In this document: positions 1 to 9,010 of the stretch, piece after piece
Numbering within the stretch: the stretch's first letter is position 1
Layout of the letters: each line of letters begins with the position of its first letter
DNA from: Paractinoplanes polyasparticus
GTDB taxonomy: Bacteria > Actinomycetota > Actinomycetes > Mycobacteriales > Micromonosporaceae
Reading direction: 5' to 3'
Length of the DNA stretch: 64,000 bases
NCBI RefSeq assembly: GCF_019710575.1
Contig: NZ_JAHWFK010000034.1
Location: 62,001-126,000 of the forward strand
Notes under the pieces: generated by a model
Seen by the model: the letters and a program-made list of their open reading frames with translations, nothing else
The model's database searches: none
What the model was told of the DNA's origin: nothing
Program-made: the position numbers and the translations under genes

Positions 1-1
1 G

Positions 2-3000
2 CGCGTCAGCCTGCTCGGGCCGGTGCGGGCCTGGCTGGGCGACAGAGAGCTCGATCTGGGCCCGGCCCGGCAACGCGCGGTGTTCGCCGTGCTCGCCGCG
101 CACGCCGACCGGGTGGTCGGGCGCGACGAGCTGATCACGGCCATCTGGGGCGATTCGCCGCCGGTCACGGCGGTGGGCAGCATCTACACGTACATCTCGG
201 GGCTGCGGCGCGTCCTTGAGCCGGAGAACCTGAGCACGGGTTCGGGCGGCTACCAGCTGCGCGTCGACCCGGGCGACCTGGACTCGGCCCGTTTCCAGCG
301 GCTGCGGACGGCCGCGGCCGAATTGCTCGCCGCGGGCGACGCCACGGCCGCCGTCGCCCGGCTGGACGAGGCTCTGGGCCTTTGGCACGGGGACGCGTAC
401 GCCACCCTGGCCGGCCCGTTCCTCGAGCTCGACCGGCAGCGACTGGCGGAGCTGCAACTGGCCGCAGCCGAGCAGCGGGCCCGGCTGATGCTCGAGGCGG
501 GCGGCGACGACGGGCTGATCGCCGAGCTGACCGCCCTGGTCCGCGACCACCCGCTGCACGAGCCGCTGCACGAGTTGCTGATGCGCGCTCTGCACCGGGT
601 CGGCCGGCACGGCGAGGCGCTCGAGGTCTTCCGTACGGCCCGCCGCACGCTCGTCGCCGAGCTGGGCATCGAGCCCGGCCCGGCGTTGCGTTCGCTGCAC
701 CGGCAGCTGCTCGCGGGATCGGCCGAACGCGGCGCCCCGCGGCCCGGCCCCGACTCCCTCCGCACGGTGGTGCCGACGCCGATCGCCAAGGCCCTGCGAG
801 ACGGGCTTGGCGGCCGCTCCTGGGTCGGTCGGGTGGCCGAGATTGATCATCTGCGAGGGCTGGTGCGCGCGGTCGCGGCGGGCACCGGGGGCGCGGTCTG
901 GATCTCCGGCGAACCCGGCATCGGCAAGACCGAGTTGCTCACCCACGCCTTCGCCGACGCTGCCCGCTTCGGTTGCCGGGTGGCCTGGGGCGCGGCCGAC
1001 CAGCTGGGTTCCCGCGTACCCCTGCAGGTGTTGTCGCGGGCGCTGGGGCTGGAAACCGCGTCCCGGCGTCCACAAGAGACCGAGGGCCCGGCCGAGGACC
1101 AGATCGTCGCCGCGGTGCGATCGGCTTGCGCCGCGTCGCCGCTGGTGCTCGTCGTCGACGACATGCAGTGGGCCGACAGCGCGACCGTGCGGGTGTGGGA
1201 GAGGCTGCTCAGCCTGGTCGGCCAGCTTCCGCTGCTGCTGGTCGCGGCGGCCCGGCCCGACGCGCACCAGGCTCGCCTGCGCCGCCGGATCCGGGCCGGT
1301 CAGCAGATGCCGCTCGACCTCGGCCCGCTGGTTCCGGCCGACCTCGACCGGCTGGTGACGGCGTTGGTCGGCGCCCCGCCCGGGCCCAACCTGCGCGAGG
1401 TGGCGGCCCGCTCCGGCGGCAACCCGTTGTTCGCCCGCGAGCTCGTCGCGGCGCTGCGGCAGCGGGACGCCGTCGAGATCAGCGGCGGCCGCGCCGACAT
1501 CGGCCCCGAGGTGACCGTCGATCCGCCCCAGACCCTGCTCGATGCCGTGCACGCCGCTCTCGACGTGCTCTCCGCCGAGACCCGCGAGGTGCTGCGGCTG
1601 GCGGCCCTGCTCGGATCGGAGTTCTCGGTCAGCGAGGTCGTGGCGGTCACCGGACGGTCGGCGCTCGACCTGGTCGGCGCGCTGGAGGAGGCGCTGGCGG
1701 CCGCGGTGCTGGTCGATAGCGGCACCGACCTGGCGTTCCGGCACCCGTTCCTGCGCCAGGCGCTGATCGCGAGCGTGCCGCCGGCGCTGCGCGCAGGGCT
1801 GCACCGGCACGCGGCCGAGGTGCTGGCGGCCGGCGGCAGCCCGCTCACCCGGGTCGCCGAGCAGCTCAACGCCTCGGCCCCGCTGGCCGACTCGTGGGTG
1901 CTCAACTGGCTGGTCACCCATCACGCGGCGGTGGTGCGCCGGGCCCCGCAGATCGCCGGCGACCTGATCCGGCGCACGCTCGCCACCGACCTGCCCTCGG
2001 CTGAGGAGAGGGCCGTCCTGCTGGTCGCGCTGGTGCGGCTCGAATACCGGCGCGGACGCGTCCCGCTGGACCAGGCGGAAGAGGCGATGAGCCTGGCCAC
2101 CGATCCCGGTGACCGGGCCGAGATGCGCCAGCTGCTCGCCACCATGCGCCACCACCGGGGTGAGACGGCCGAGGCCGAGGCGATGCTGCACGAGGCGGTC
2201 GACGACGACCGGGTGCCGGGCATCTGGCGTTCCCGGCACCGGGTGCTGCTGGCCAACTTCCGCCGCGGCGACCTCGAGGATCTCGACGCGGCCGAACGCC
2301 GGGCGACGGCCGTCTACAACGAGGCGGTGGCGGCTGGTCAGCCCTACGAGACCGCGTTCGCCCTGCAGACGATCTGGCTGACCAGCTCGATCCGCCGCGA
2401 CCACGAGCGCGCCCTGGAGCATGTGGACCGCGCGCTGAGCGTGGTGCGCGGCCGCCCGGGGCTGGCCGGCACCTACTTCGACCTGCTCGACAACCGCCTT
2501 TTCTCGCTGCAGAACCTCGACCGGCTCGACGAGGCGCAACTGACCCTGCAGACCGCGGCCGCCTTCGCCGCCGAGGAACGCCTGCCCGCCGGGCTGCAGG
2601 TCGCGACCGCGGTGCAGGACTACTGGCTCGGCCGGTGGGACGAGGCGCTGGCCGAGGTCGGCGCGGTCACCGAGGACGGCCCGGGCATCACGTTCCACGG
2701 CCAGCGCGAGCCGGGAGCGGTGACCATGCTGCTGCACGGGGTGGCCGCGCTGATCGCCCTGCACCGCGGCGCGCGTGACCTCGCGGCGGCTCACCTGGGC
2801 GCGGCCGACGCGGTGCCGGCCAGCGAGGCCGAGCGCGAGAACTGCGACTTCCTGCTGGTGGCGCGGGCGCTGGCGGCCGAGCAGCGGAACCGGCCGGACG
2901 AGGCGCTCGACCTGCTCGGGCCGCTGCTGCAACCGGCGTACGCGCCGATGATGCTGCGCCACCAGTGGCTGCCCGACGTGCTGCGGCTCGCCCGCCGGCA

Positions 3001-3301
3001 CAACCGGCCGGAGGTCGCCGATCAGGCGGCCGCGATCTGTGCGACCGAGGCCGCCCGCGAGGTGCGACCGGCCCGGGCGTACGCGGCGAACTTGCGTTGC
3101 CAGGCTCTGCTGCTCGGCGATCCGGCCCCGGCGCTGGCCGCGGCGGCCCACTACCGCAAGGTCGGCCGCGCCCTGGAACTGGCCGCGGCGCTCGAGGACG
3201 CGGCGGTGCTCAGCGGCGAGCGACCCGAGGAGGCCCGCCGTCTGTACGCCTCGATGTCAGCGCGCTGGGACGTCGCGCGGACATCGACTCTCATGGTTTG
3301 A
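2..3301 (+). CDS. SARP/AfsR-type transcriptional regulator with ATPase and TPR-like C-terminus (5' partial)
   Basis: The reading frame is open from the window edge (it reads RVSLLGPV before the first possible GTG at 23), so the true N-terminus lies upstream. In order, the protein has a winged-helix OmpR-like DNA-binding domain (GPARQRAVFAVLAAHA, then the WGDSPP region), a bacterial transcriptional activation domain to about residue 240, an AAA/STAND-type ATPase with Walker A GEPGIGKT and Walker B LVLVVDDMQWAD, and a long alpha-helical C-terminus resembling TPR repeats. This is the AfsR/large SARP layout, which activates transcription in actinomycetes. No biosynthetic gene cluster is visible downstream; the nearest gene on the same strand is a sugar-binding lipoprotein, so its target cannot be named from this window. 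Confidence 0.9.
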   Translation, partial: RVSLLGPVRAWLGDRELDLGPARQRAVFAVLAAHADRVVGRDELITAIWGDSPPVTAVGSIYTYISGLRRVLEPENLSTGSGGYQLRVDPGDLDSARFQRLRTAAAELLAAGDATAAVARLDEALGLWHGDAYATLAGPFLELDRQRLAELQLAAAEQRARLMLEAGGDDGLIAELTALVRDHPLHEPLHELLMRALHRVGRHGEALEVFRTARRTLVAELGIEPGPALRSLHRQLLAGSAERGAPRPGPDSLRTVVPTPIAKALRDGLGGRSWVGRVAEIDHLRGLVRAVAAGTGGAVWISGEPGIGKTELLTHAFADAARFGCRVAWGAADQLGSRVPLQVLSRALGLETASRRPQETEGPAEDQIVAAVRSACAASPLVLVVDDMQWADSATVRVWERLLSLVGQLPLLLVAAARPDAHQARLRRRIRAGQQMPLDLGPLVPADLDRLVTALVGAPPGPNLREVAARSGGNPLFARELVAALRQRDAVEISGGRADIGPEVTVDPPQTLLDAVHAALDVLSAETREVLRLAALLGSEFSVSEVVAVTGRSALDLVGALEEALAAAVLVDSGTDLAFRHPFLRQALIASVPPALRAGLHRHAAEVLAAGGSPLTRVAEQLNASAPLADSWVLNWLVTHHAAVVRRAPQIAGDLIRRTLATDLPSAEERAVLLVALVRLEYRRGRVPLDQAEEAMSLATDPGDRAEMRQLLATMRHHRGETAEAEAMLHEAVDDDRVPGIWRSRHRVLLANFRRGDLEDLDAAERRATAVYNEAVAAGQPYETAFALQTIWLTSSIRRDHERALEHVDRALSVVRGRPGLAGTYFDLLDNRLFSLQNLDRLDEAQLTLQTAAAFAAEERLPAGLQVATAVQDYWLGRWDEALAEVGAVTEDGPGITFHGQREPGAVTMLLHGVAALIALHRGARDLAAAHLGAADAVPASEAERENCDFLLVARALAAEQRNRPDEALDLLGPLLQPAYAPMMLRHQWLPDVLRLARRHNRPEVADQAAAICATEAAREVRPARAYAANLRCQALLLGDPAPALAAAAHYRKVGRALELAAALEDAAVLSGERPEEARRLYASMSARWDVARTSTLMV

Positions 3302-3366
3302 TCAAGCCGAAGCTGCAAAGACGATCTTGGATCGCGTGCATTCATGCGCGCCTATGGTGCGGAGTC

Positions 3367-3396
3367 TTGACAGAAAAAGTTCGATAGTGCGTGAAT
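3367..3396 (+). promoter_or_regulatory. Candidate promoter of the sugar transporter operon
   Basis: A perfect -35 hexamer TTGACA at 3367-3372 is followed after 18 bases by GTGAAT at 3391-3396, a weak -10. It lies 55 bases ahead of the binding-protein start at 3451. The -10 assignment is uncertain. Confidence 0.3.
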
Positions 3397-3450
3397 GTGT
3401 TTCGAGGTGGTTACTCCCCGATGTCACATCCACCGCTAAGGAGTTCTGTC

Positions 3451-4530
3451 ATGAGCGTTTCCCCCGGCCGCTGGCGGCCGGCGGCCGCGATCCTAGGTGC
3501 GGCCCTTCTCTTCACCAGCGCCTGCGCCAAGTCCGAGGACGACGGCACGACCGCGGGCAACACGCCCGCGTCGGCCGGTGCCCAGGTCGCGCAATCGGCT
3601 GATCCCGGCGCCGCGACCTGCACACTCGAACAGTTCGGCGGCACCAAGTTCGACCTCAAGACCGCGAAGGTCGGCTTCTCGCAGTCGGAGAAGGAGGCGA
3701 ACCCGTTCCGCATCGCCGAGACCGACTCCATCGAGGACGAGGCGGCCAAGCAGGGCATCACGAACCTCACCACAACGAACGCGAACTCCCAGTTCAACAA
3801 GCAGATCAGCGACGTCGAGCAGATGATCGACTCCGGCGTTCAGCTGCTGGTGATCGCGCCGCTCAACTCCGACGGCTGGGACTCCGTCTTCGCCAAGGCC
3901 TCGGCCAAGAAGGTCCCGATCATCACGATCGACCGCAAGATCAACGCAACTCCCTGCAAGGACTACCTGACCTTCATCGGGTCGGACTTCGCCGAGCAGG
4001 GCAAACGTGCGGCCGACGAGATGGCCAAGGCGATGGGCAACAAGGGCAAGGTCGCGATCCTGCTGGGGGCGCCCGGAAACAACGTGACAACGCTGCGGAC
4101 CAGTGGCTTCAAGGACCAGATCGCCAAGGTCGCGCCGGACATCCAGGTCGTCTTCGAACAGACGGGCAACTTCGCGCGCGAGGAAGGGCAGAAAGTCACC
4201 GAGCAGCTACTCCAGTCCAATCCGGACATCAACGGGATCTACGGCGAGAACGACGAGATGGCCCTCGGCGCCATCACCGCCCTGAAGGGCGCGGGCAAGA
4301 AGGCCGGCGACGTCAAGGTGGTGTCGATCGACGGCACCAAGGGCGCTGTGCAGGCCATCGTGGACGGCTGGGCCTCCGCGGTGATCGAGTCGAACCCGCG
4401 GTTCGGCCCGCTCGCGTTCGAGACGGCGACGAAGTTCCTGAACGGCGAGCCGGTCGGTCAGGACATCATCATCGAGGACCGGCAATACGGCACGGATAAC
4501 GCCAAGACGGACATCAGTAGCGCGTACTGA
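3451..4530 (+). CDS. ytfQ: Galactofuranose/sugar ABC transporter substrate-binding lipoprotein (YtfQ-like)
   Basis: This is a periplasmic-binding-protein type I lipoprotein of 359 residues that would capture a sugar outside the membrane. The start at 3451 is set by AAGGAG at 3438-3443; an upstream GTG at 3391 is in frame but has no ribosome site and would break the signal peptide. The signal peptide ends in the lipobox LFTSAC, with Cys25 as the lipidation site. The segments VGFSQ, YGENDEMALGAI, SIDG and the IESNP...AFETA stretch line up with Escherichia coli YtfQ, the galactofuranose receptor. It is the first gene of a set with a GH2 hydrolase, an RbsA-type ATPase and two permeases. The substrate is inferred from this similarity; arabinofuranose or another pentose or hexose remains possible. 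Confidence 0.85.
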   Translation: MSVSPGRWRPAAAILGAALLFTSACAKSEDDGTTAGNTPASAGAQVAQSADPGAATCTLEQFGGTKFDLKTAKVGFSQSEKEANPFRIAETDSIEDEAAKQGITNLTTTNANSQFNKQISDVEQMIDSGVQLLVIAPLNSDGWDSVFAKASAKKVPIITIDRKINATPCKDYLTFIGSDFAEQGKRAADEMAKAMGNKGKVAILLGAPGNNVTTLRTSGFKDQIAKVAPDIQVVFEQTGNFAREEGQKVTEQLLQSNPDINGIYGENDEMALGAITALKGAGKKAGDVKVVSIDGTKGAVQAIVDGWASAVIESNPRFGPLAFETATKFLNGEPVGQDIIIEDRQYGTDNAKTDISSAY

Positions 4531-4538
4531 GCGGGCAC

Positions 4539-4572
4539 CCCGGGCGGCGCGCCTAGGAACGCGCCGCCCGGG
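4539..4572 (+). terminator. 13-bp perfect hairpin between binding protein and GH2 genes
   Basis: CCCGGGCGGCGCG at 4539-4551 and its exact complement at 4560-4572 enclose an 8-base loop. There is no clean U-run after it (the tail reads CCTGTTTCCC), so it may be a GC-rich terminator, an attenuator, or an mRNA-stabilising 3' end that raises binding-protein expression relative to the downstream genes. Confidence 0.7.
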
Positions 4573-4609
4573 CCTGTTTCCCAAAAGGCTTTACATCGAA
4601 GTTCATCTA

Positions 4610-4638
4610 TTGCTGACTGTGTGCGTTCACGTCAGTAT
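4610..4638 (+). promoter_or_regulatory. Possible secondary promoter for the GH2 gene
   Basis: TTGCTG at 4610-4615 and CAGTAT at 4633-4638 are 17 bases apart, between the hairpin and the GH2 start. This would let the hydrolase be transcribed independently. Assignment rests on pattern only. Confidence 0.25.
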
Positions 4639-4680
4639 GTGTGCATCCCCGCACGGCTCACTCTTAGAAGGAGAGAGAAC

Positions 4681-7419
4681 GTGAACGCACATCCCCGAAG
4701 ACTGCTGGCCATCGCCGCGGCGGCGTTGACGGCCACCGCCGGCACGCTGGTCGCCACCACCGGACCCGCCGCCGCGTTCGTTCCCAAGACGCCGCCGATG
4801 ACCACCCCGTGGACCGGCCAGGTCAGCACGACCAATCCCCTCCCCGAATACCCCCGTCCCCAGCTCACCCGCGCCGACTGGCAGAGCCTGAACGGCATCT
4901 GGCAGTTCACGGGCGCCTCGAACATCAACACCCCGCCGACCGGGCAGACCCTGGGCGAGGAGATCCTCGTGCCGTACCCGATCGAGAGCGCGCTCTCGGG
5001 GATCATGCGGCGGCAGGACTTCTCGTACTACCGGCGCACGTTCACAATTCCGGCCGGTTGGTCGGGCCGCAATGTGCAGCTCAACTTCGGCGCCGTCGAC
5101 TGGCAGTCGAAGGTCTGGGTGAACGGCACGCTGCTCGGCACGCACGAGGGCGGCTACGACAAGTTCTCGTACGACATCACCAGCGCGCTGCGCGCCGGCA
5201 GCAACGAGATCATCGTCGGCGTCTGGGACCCGACCGACAGCCAGGACATCCCCGTCGGCAAGCAGCGGATCAACCGGGGCGGCATCTTCTACACGCCGTC
5301 CTCGGGCATCTGGCAGACGGTCTGGCTGGAACCGACCAACCCGGCTCGGATCACCCGGCTCGACACCACCCCCAACGTGTCGGCGGGCGGCCTCGATCTC
5401 ATCGTGCAGGCGGCCAACGCAGGCGGCCAGGCGGTCACCGCGCAGGTTCTCTCCGGCGGAACGGTCGTCGGCTCGGCCACCGGCACGGTCGGCTCGTCCT
5501 TCCGCATCCCGGTCCCGAACGCCCGCCTCTGGACCCCCGACGACCCCTTCCTGTACGACCTGCGAGTCACGCTGGGCAGCGGTGATGCCGTCGGCGGCTA
5601 CTTCGGCATGCGCTCGCTCGGCAAGGCGATGCTCGGTGGGGTGCTGCGGCCGACGCTGAACGGCAAGTTCGTCTTCCAGCTCGGCACACTCGATCAGGGC
5701 TACTGGCCGGACGGCATCTCGACCGCGCCCACCGACGCGGCCCTGCGCTTCGATCTGGAACAGCAGAAGTCGCTCGGCTTCAACATGGTGCGCAAGCACA
5801 TCAAGGTCGAGAACGACCGCTGGTTCTACCACGCCGACCGGCTCGGCCTGATGGTCTGGCAGGACATGCCCGCGCTGGCCAGCGGCCGTGAGCCGTCGAC
5901 GGCAGGTCGCACCCGCTTCGAGAAGGAACTGAAGGAGATGGTCGACGAGCACAAGGGCATCACGTCGATCATGCAATGGGTGCCGTTCAACGAGGGCTGG
6001 GGTGAATATGACGCCGGCCGGATCGCGGACCTGGTCAAGAGCTGGGACCCGACCCGGATGGTCAACCACAACTCCGGCTCCAACTGCTGCGACTCCGACC
6101 CCGACCCGGGCAACGGCGATGTCATCGACGATCACCTGTACGTCGGCCCGGGCATCTCCCGGCCACCGACCGCGACCCGATTCGTGGTCAACGGCGAGTA
6201 CGGCGGCCTGGGCCTGCGGACCAGCCGTGAGTGGCCGACGGCCGGCAAGTTCGCCTACGAGTGGCTGCCCGACTCAAACGCGCTGACCAGCCGTTACGTG
6301 CAGATCACGAGCCGGATGACCGACCTGATCAACGCCAACGGACTGTCCGGCTCCGTCTACACCGAACCGACCGACGTGGAGGAGGAGCTCAACGGCTTCT
6401 TCACCTACGACCGGCAGCAACAGAAGATGGACTTCGCCCGGGTCCGCGCGGTGCACCAGCAGGTGCTCGGTGCGGCCAACGGCAGCACCATCTCGACCGG
6501 CAAGCTGGTGTCGCTGCGGGTCACCACGCCCGGCTACACCAACCGCTACCTGCGGCACGCCGCCGGCGCCGCCCGCACCGACGTGGTCAGCACGAGCAGC
6601 TCCACCACCGACCGGCAGGACGCGACGTTCTGGGTGCGGCCCGGCCTGTCCAACGCGGCCTGCTACTCGTTCGAGTCGCGCAACTTCCCCGGCCAGTACC
6701 TGCGGCACCGCAACAACCGGGTCTACCGCGAGGCCAACAACGGCGGCACGTTCGCGGCGGACGCCACGTTCTGCGGCCGGGCCGGCCTCTCGGGTGGCGG
6801 CACCTCGCTCGAGTCGGCCAACCTACCGGGTTCCTACCTCCGGCACCGCGCCGAGGAGGTCTGGGTCGAGCAGAACAACGGCGGCTCCTTCGCCGACGAC
6901 GCGACCTGGACGGTCGCCGCGCCGCTGTGGCGCAGCGGCGCCGACCTGACCGTGGGGCAGAACCGCTCGTTCCGGGTCACCACGGCCGGCTACGACACCC
7001 GCTACCTGCGACACCGGGACAGCCTGGCCCGGACCGACGTGATCACCACCGGTAGCCCGGCCGCCGACCGGCAGGACGCCACCTTCACGGTCCGCGCCGG
7101 CCTGGCCGACAACAGTTGCTACACGTTCGAATCGGTCAACTATCCCGGCCGGTACCTGCGGCACGCCGGCTACCGCCTGCAGACGGCGGCCAACGACGGA
7201 ACGGCGACGTTCCAGCAGGACGCCACGTTCTGCGGCCGGCCCGGCCTGAACGGCGGGGCGGGCACCGTCTCGCTCGAATCGATCAACTACCCCGGCTACT
7301 ACTGGCGGCACTACGCCGAGGCCGTCTACATCGCCACCAACGGCGGCGGCAACACGTGGGACGGCACCGGCAGCTACAACGCCGATGCCACCTGGAACAA
7401 CGCTTCCCCACTGGGGTAG
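4681..7419 (+). CDS. Secreted glycoside hydrolase family 2 with two C-terminal AbfB (CBM42) domains
   Basis: The 912-residue enzyme starts at GTG 4681 behind GAAGGAGAG and carries a Sec signal peptide of about 30 residues (cleavage after GPAAA). The GH2 sugar-binding and immunoglobulin-like domains run to about residue 320. The TIM barrel follows, with RKHIKVE, then FNEGWG holding the acid/base Glu438 and NGEYGG holding the candidate nucleophile Glu506. Two tandem AbfB arabinofuranose-binding domains cover about 606-760 and 763-912, each with repeated YLRH...DATF motifs. GH2 includes beta-D-galactofuranosidases described from Streptomyces, and CBM42 binds furanosyl side chains. Next to a YtfQ-type transporter, a furanosidase (galacto- or arabino-) is the best inference. 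Beta-galactosidase or beta-glucuronidase activity cannot be excluded. Confidence 0.88.
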   Translation: MNAHPRRLLAIAAAALTATAGTLVATTGPAAAFVPKTPPMTTPWTGQVSTTNPLPEYPRPQLTRADWQSLNGIWQFTGASNINTPPTGQTLGEEILVPYPIESALSGIMRRQDFSYYRRTFTIPAGWSGRNVQLNFGAVDWQSKVWVNGTLLGTHEGGYDKFSYDITSALRAGSNEIIVGVWDPTDSQDIPVGKQRINRGGIFYTPSSGIWQTVWLEPTNPARITRLDTTPNVSAGGLDLIVQAANAGGQAVTAQVLSGGTVVGSATGTVGSSFRIPVPNARLWTPDDPFLYDLRVTLGSGDAVGGYFGMRSLGKAMLGGVLRPTLNGKFVFQLGTLDQGYWPDGISTAPTDAALRFDLEQQKSLGFNMVRKHIKVENDRWFYHADRLGLMVWQDMPALASGREPSTAGRTRFEKELKEMVDEHKGITSIMQWVPFNEGWGEYDAGRIADLVKSWDPTRMVNHNSGSNCCDSDPDPGNGDVIDDHLYVGPGISRPPTATRFVVNGEYGGLGLRTSREWPTAGKFAYEWLPDSNALTSRYVQITSRMTDLINANGLSGSVYTEPTDVEEELNGFFTYDRQQQKMDFARVRAVHQQVLGAANGSTISTGKLVSLRVTTPGYTNRYLRHAAGAARTDVVSTSSSTTDRQDATFWVRPGLSNAACYSFESRNFPGQYLRHRNNRVYREANNGGTFAADATFCGRAGLSGGGTSLESANLPGSYLRHRAEEVWVEQNNGGSFADDATWTVAAPLWRSGADLTVGQNRSFRVTTAGYDTRYLRHRDSLARTDVITTGSPAADRQDATFTVRAGLADNSCYTFESVNYPGRYLRHAGYRLQTAANDGTATFQQDATFCGRPGLNGGAGTVSLESINYPGYYWRHYAEAVYIATNGGGNTWDGTGSYNADATWNNASPLG

Positions 7420-7429
7420 CGCGAGAGCA

Positions 7430-7465
7430 GCCGGGCCGGGTGGTGCCCTGATCACCCGGCCCGGC
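7430..7465 (+). terminator. 13-bp perfect hairpin between GH2 and ATPase genes
   Basis: GCCGGGCCGGGTG at 7430-7442 pairs exactly with 7453-7465 around a 10-base loop. It follows the GH2 stop by 10 bases and ends 9 bases before the GGAGG of the ATPase gene. No U-run follows, so readthrough or RNA processing within the operon is as likely as termination. Confidence 0.65.
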
Positions 7466-7486
7466 ACCCGTACGGAGGAGAACTGA

Positions 7487-9010
7487 ATGGCGTTGCTGGA
7501 AGTCAACGACGTCTCGAAGATATTTCCGGGCGTGCGCGCCCTCGACCAGGTCTCCTTCACGCTGCAACCGGGCGAGGTGCACGCGCTCGTCGGTGAGAAC
7601 GGCGCCGGCAAGTCCACGCTGATCAAGGTGCTGACCGGGGTCTATCAGCCCGACGGGGGCGAGCTGAGCTATCGGGACGCGCCCGCGCAGTTCGGCACCC
7701 CGATGGACGCTCAGCAGGCCGGCATCTCGACCATCTATCAAGAGGTCAACCTCGTCCCGCTGATGAGCGTGGCGCAGAACCTCTTCCTCGGCCGCGAACC
7801 GCGCACCGGCCTCGGCCTCATCGACCGCAAGCGGATGGACCGCGAGGCCCGCGAGATCCTCACCGGCTACGGCGTCACCACGGACGTCCGGCGGCAGCTG
7901 GGCACCCTGGCCCTCGGCGCGCAGCAGATGGTCGCCCTGGCCCGGGCCGTGATGGTCGACGCCAAGGTCGTCATCATGGACGAGCCCACCTCGTCGCTCG
8001 AGCCGCGCGAGGTGCAGACCCTGTTCGGCGTCATCCGCGATCTGCACGCCCGCGGCATCGGCATCGTCTACGTCAGCCACCGCCTCGACGAGCTCTACCA
8101 GATCTGTGACACGGTGACGATCCTGCGCGACGGCAAGCTGGTGCACACCGGCAAGCTGGCCGACCTCGAGCGGATCAAGCTGGTCTCGCTCATGCTCGGG
8201 CGGGACATGGCCGAGGTACGCCGGGAGGGCGCGACCGCGTTCTCCGGTGCGGCCACCGGCGACACCGACGCCCCGCCCGTGCTGCGGGTGCGCAAGCTGA
8301 ACAGCCGGCACAAGCTGCACGACGTGAGCTTCGACGTGCGGCCGGGCGAGGTCGTCGGCCTGGGCGGGCTGCTCGGCGCCGGGCGCAGCGAGACGATCAA
8401 GGCGATCGGCGGCGCGTACCACCTGGACAGCGGCGACATCCAGGTCGACGGCAAAGACCTGAAGAAGCCCACTCCCGTACGCGCGGTGGAATTCGGCATC
8501 GCGGTGCAGCCCGAGGACCGCAAGGCCGAGGGAATCGTCCCCGGTCTGTCGGTGCGCGAGAACATCGCCCTCGCCGTGCTCCCCCGCGTCTCCCGGTTCG
8601 GGTTCGTCTCGGACAGCAAGGTGAACGAGATCGTCGACCGGTACATCAAGCGCCTGCGCATCAAGGCGTCCAGCCCCGACCAGGCGGTCGGCGACCTGTC
8701 CGGCGGCAATCAGCAGAAGGTGCTGCTGGCCCGGCTGCTCGCCACCGATCCCAAGGTGCTGCTGCTCGACGAGCCGACCCGCGGCATCGACGTCGGCGCC
8801 AAGGCCGAGGTCCAGTCGCTGATCGACGAGCTGGCGGCCGAGGGGCTCGGCGTCGTGCTGGTCTCGTCGGACGCCGAGGAGCTGGTCGAGGGCTCGGGCC
8901 GGGTGGTGGTGCTGCGCGACGGCGTCGTGGTCGGCACCCTGACCGGCGACCAGGTGACCACCGAGGACCTGATGGCAACGATCGCGACGGAGGCCACCCG
9001 TGAGCACTGA
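7487..9010 (+). CDS. ytfR: Sugar ABC transporter ATPase with two nucleotide-binding domains (YtfR/RbsA type)
   Basis: This 507-residue protein energises import through the two following permeases. It has two fused ABC domains, as in RbsA, MglA and YtfR. The first has Walker A GENGAGKST, Walker B VVIMDEPTSSLEP and a H-loop SHRLDEL. The second has a degenerate Walker A (GLLGAGRSE), signature LSGGNQQKV and Walker B LLLDEPTRGID. The start follows GGAGG at 7474-7478. The gene overlaps the first permease by 11 bases, so translation is probably coupled. A galactofuranose or related furanose substrate is inferred from the YtfQ-like receptor, not from this subunit. Confidence 0.9.
   Translation: MALLEVNDVSKIFPGVRALDQVSFTLQPGEVHALVGENGAGKSTLIKVLTGVYQPDGGELSYRDAPAQFGTPMDAQQAGISTIYQEVNLVPLMSVAQNLFLGREPRTGLGLIDRKRMDREAREILTGYGVTTDVRRQLGTLALGAQQMVALARAVMVDAKVVIMDEPTSSLEPREVQTLFGVIRDLHARGIGIVYVSHRLDELYQICDTVTILRDGKLVHTGKLADLERIKLVSLMLGRDMAEVRREGATAFSGAATGDTDAPPVLRVRKLNSRHKLHDVSFDVRPGEVVGLGGLLGAGRSETIKAIGGAYHLDSGDIQVDGKDLKKPTPVRAVEFGIAVQPEDRKAEGIVPGLSVRENIALAVLPRVSRFGFVSDSKVNEIVDRYIKRLRIKASSPDQAVGDLSGGNQQKVLLARLLATDPKVLLLDEPTRGIDVGAKAEVQSLIDELAAEGLGVVLVSSDAEELVEGSGRVVVLRDGVVVGTLTGDQVTTEDLMATIATEATREH

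Noticed and set aside
2..3301. SARP regulator as a sign of an antibiotic gene cluster
   Set aside because: No polyketide, peptide synthetase, terpene or tailoring genes follow within the window; the left flank is not visible.
4627..6135. Large minus-strand open frames opposite the GH2 and other genes (for example 502 codons here, 589 codons at 7283-9052)
   Set aside because: High GC at third codon positions creates long antisense frames; they have no domains, and the plus-strand genes are well supported.
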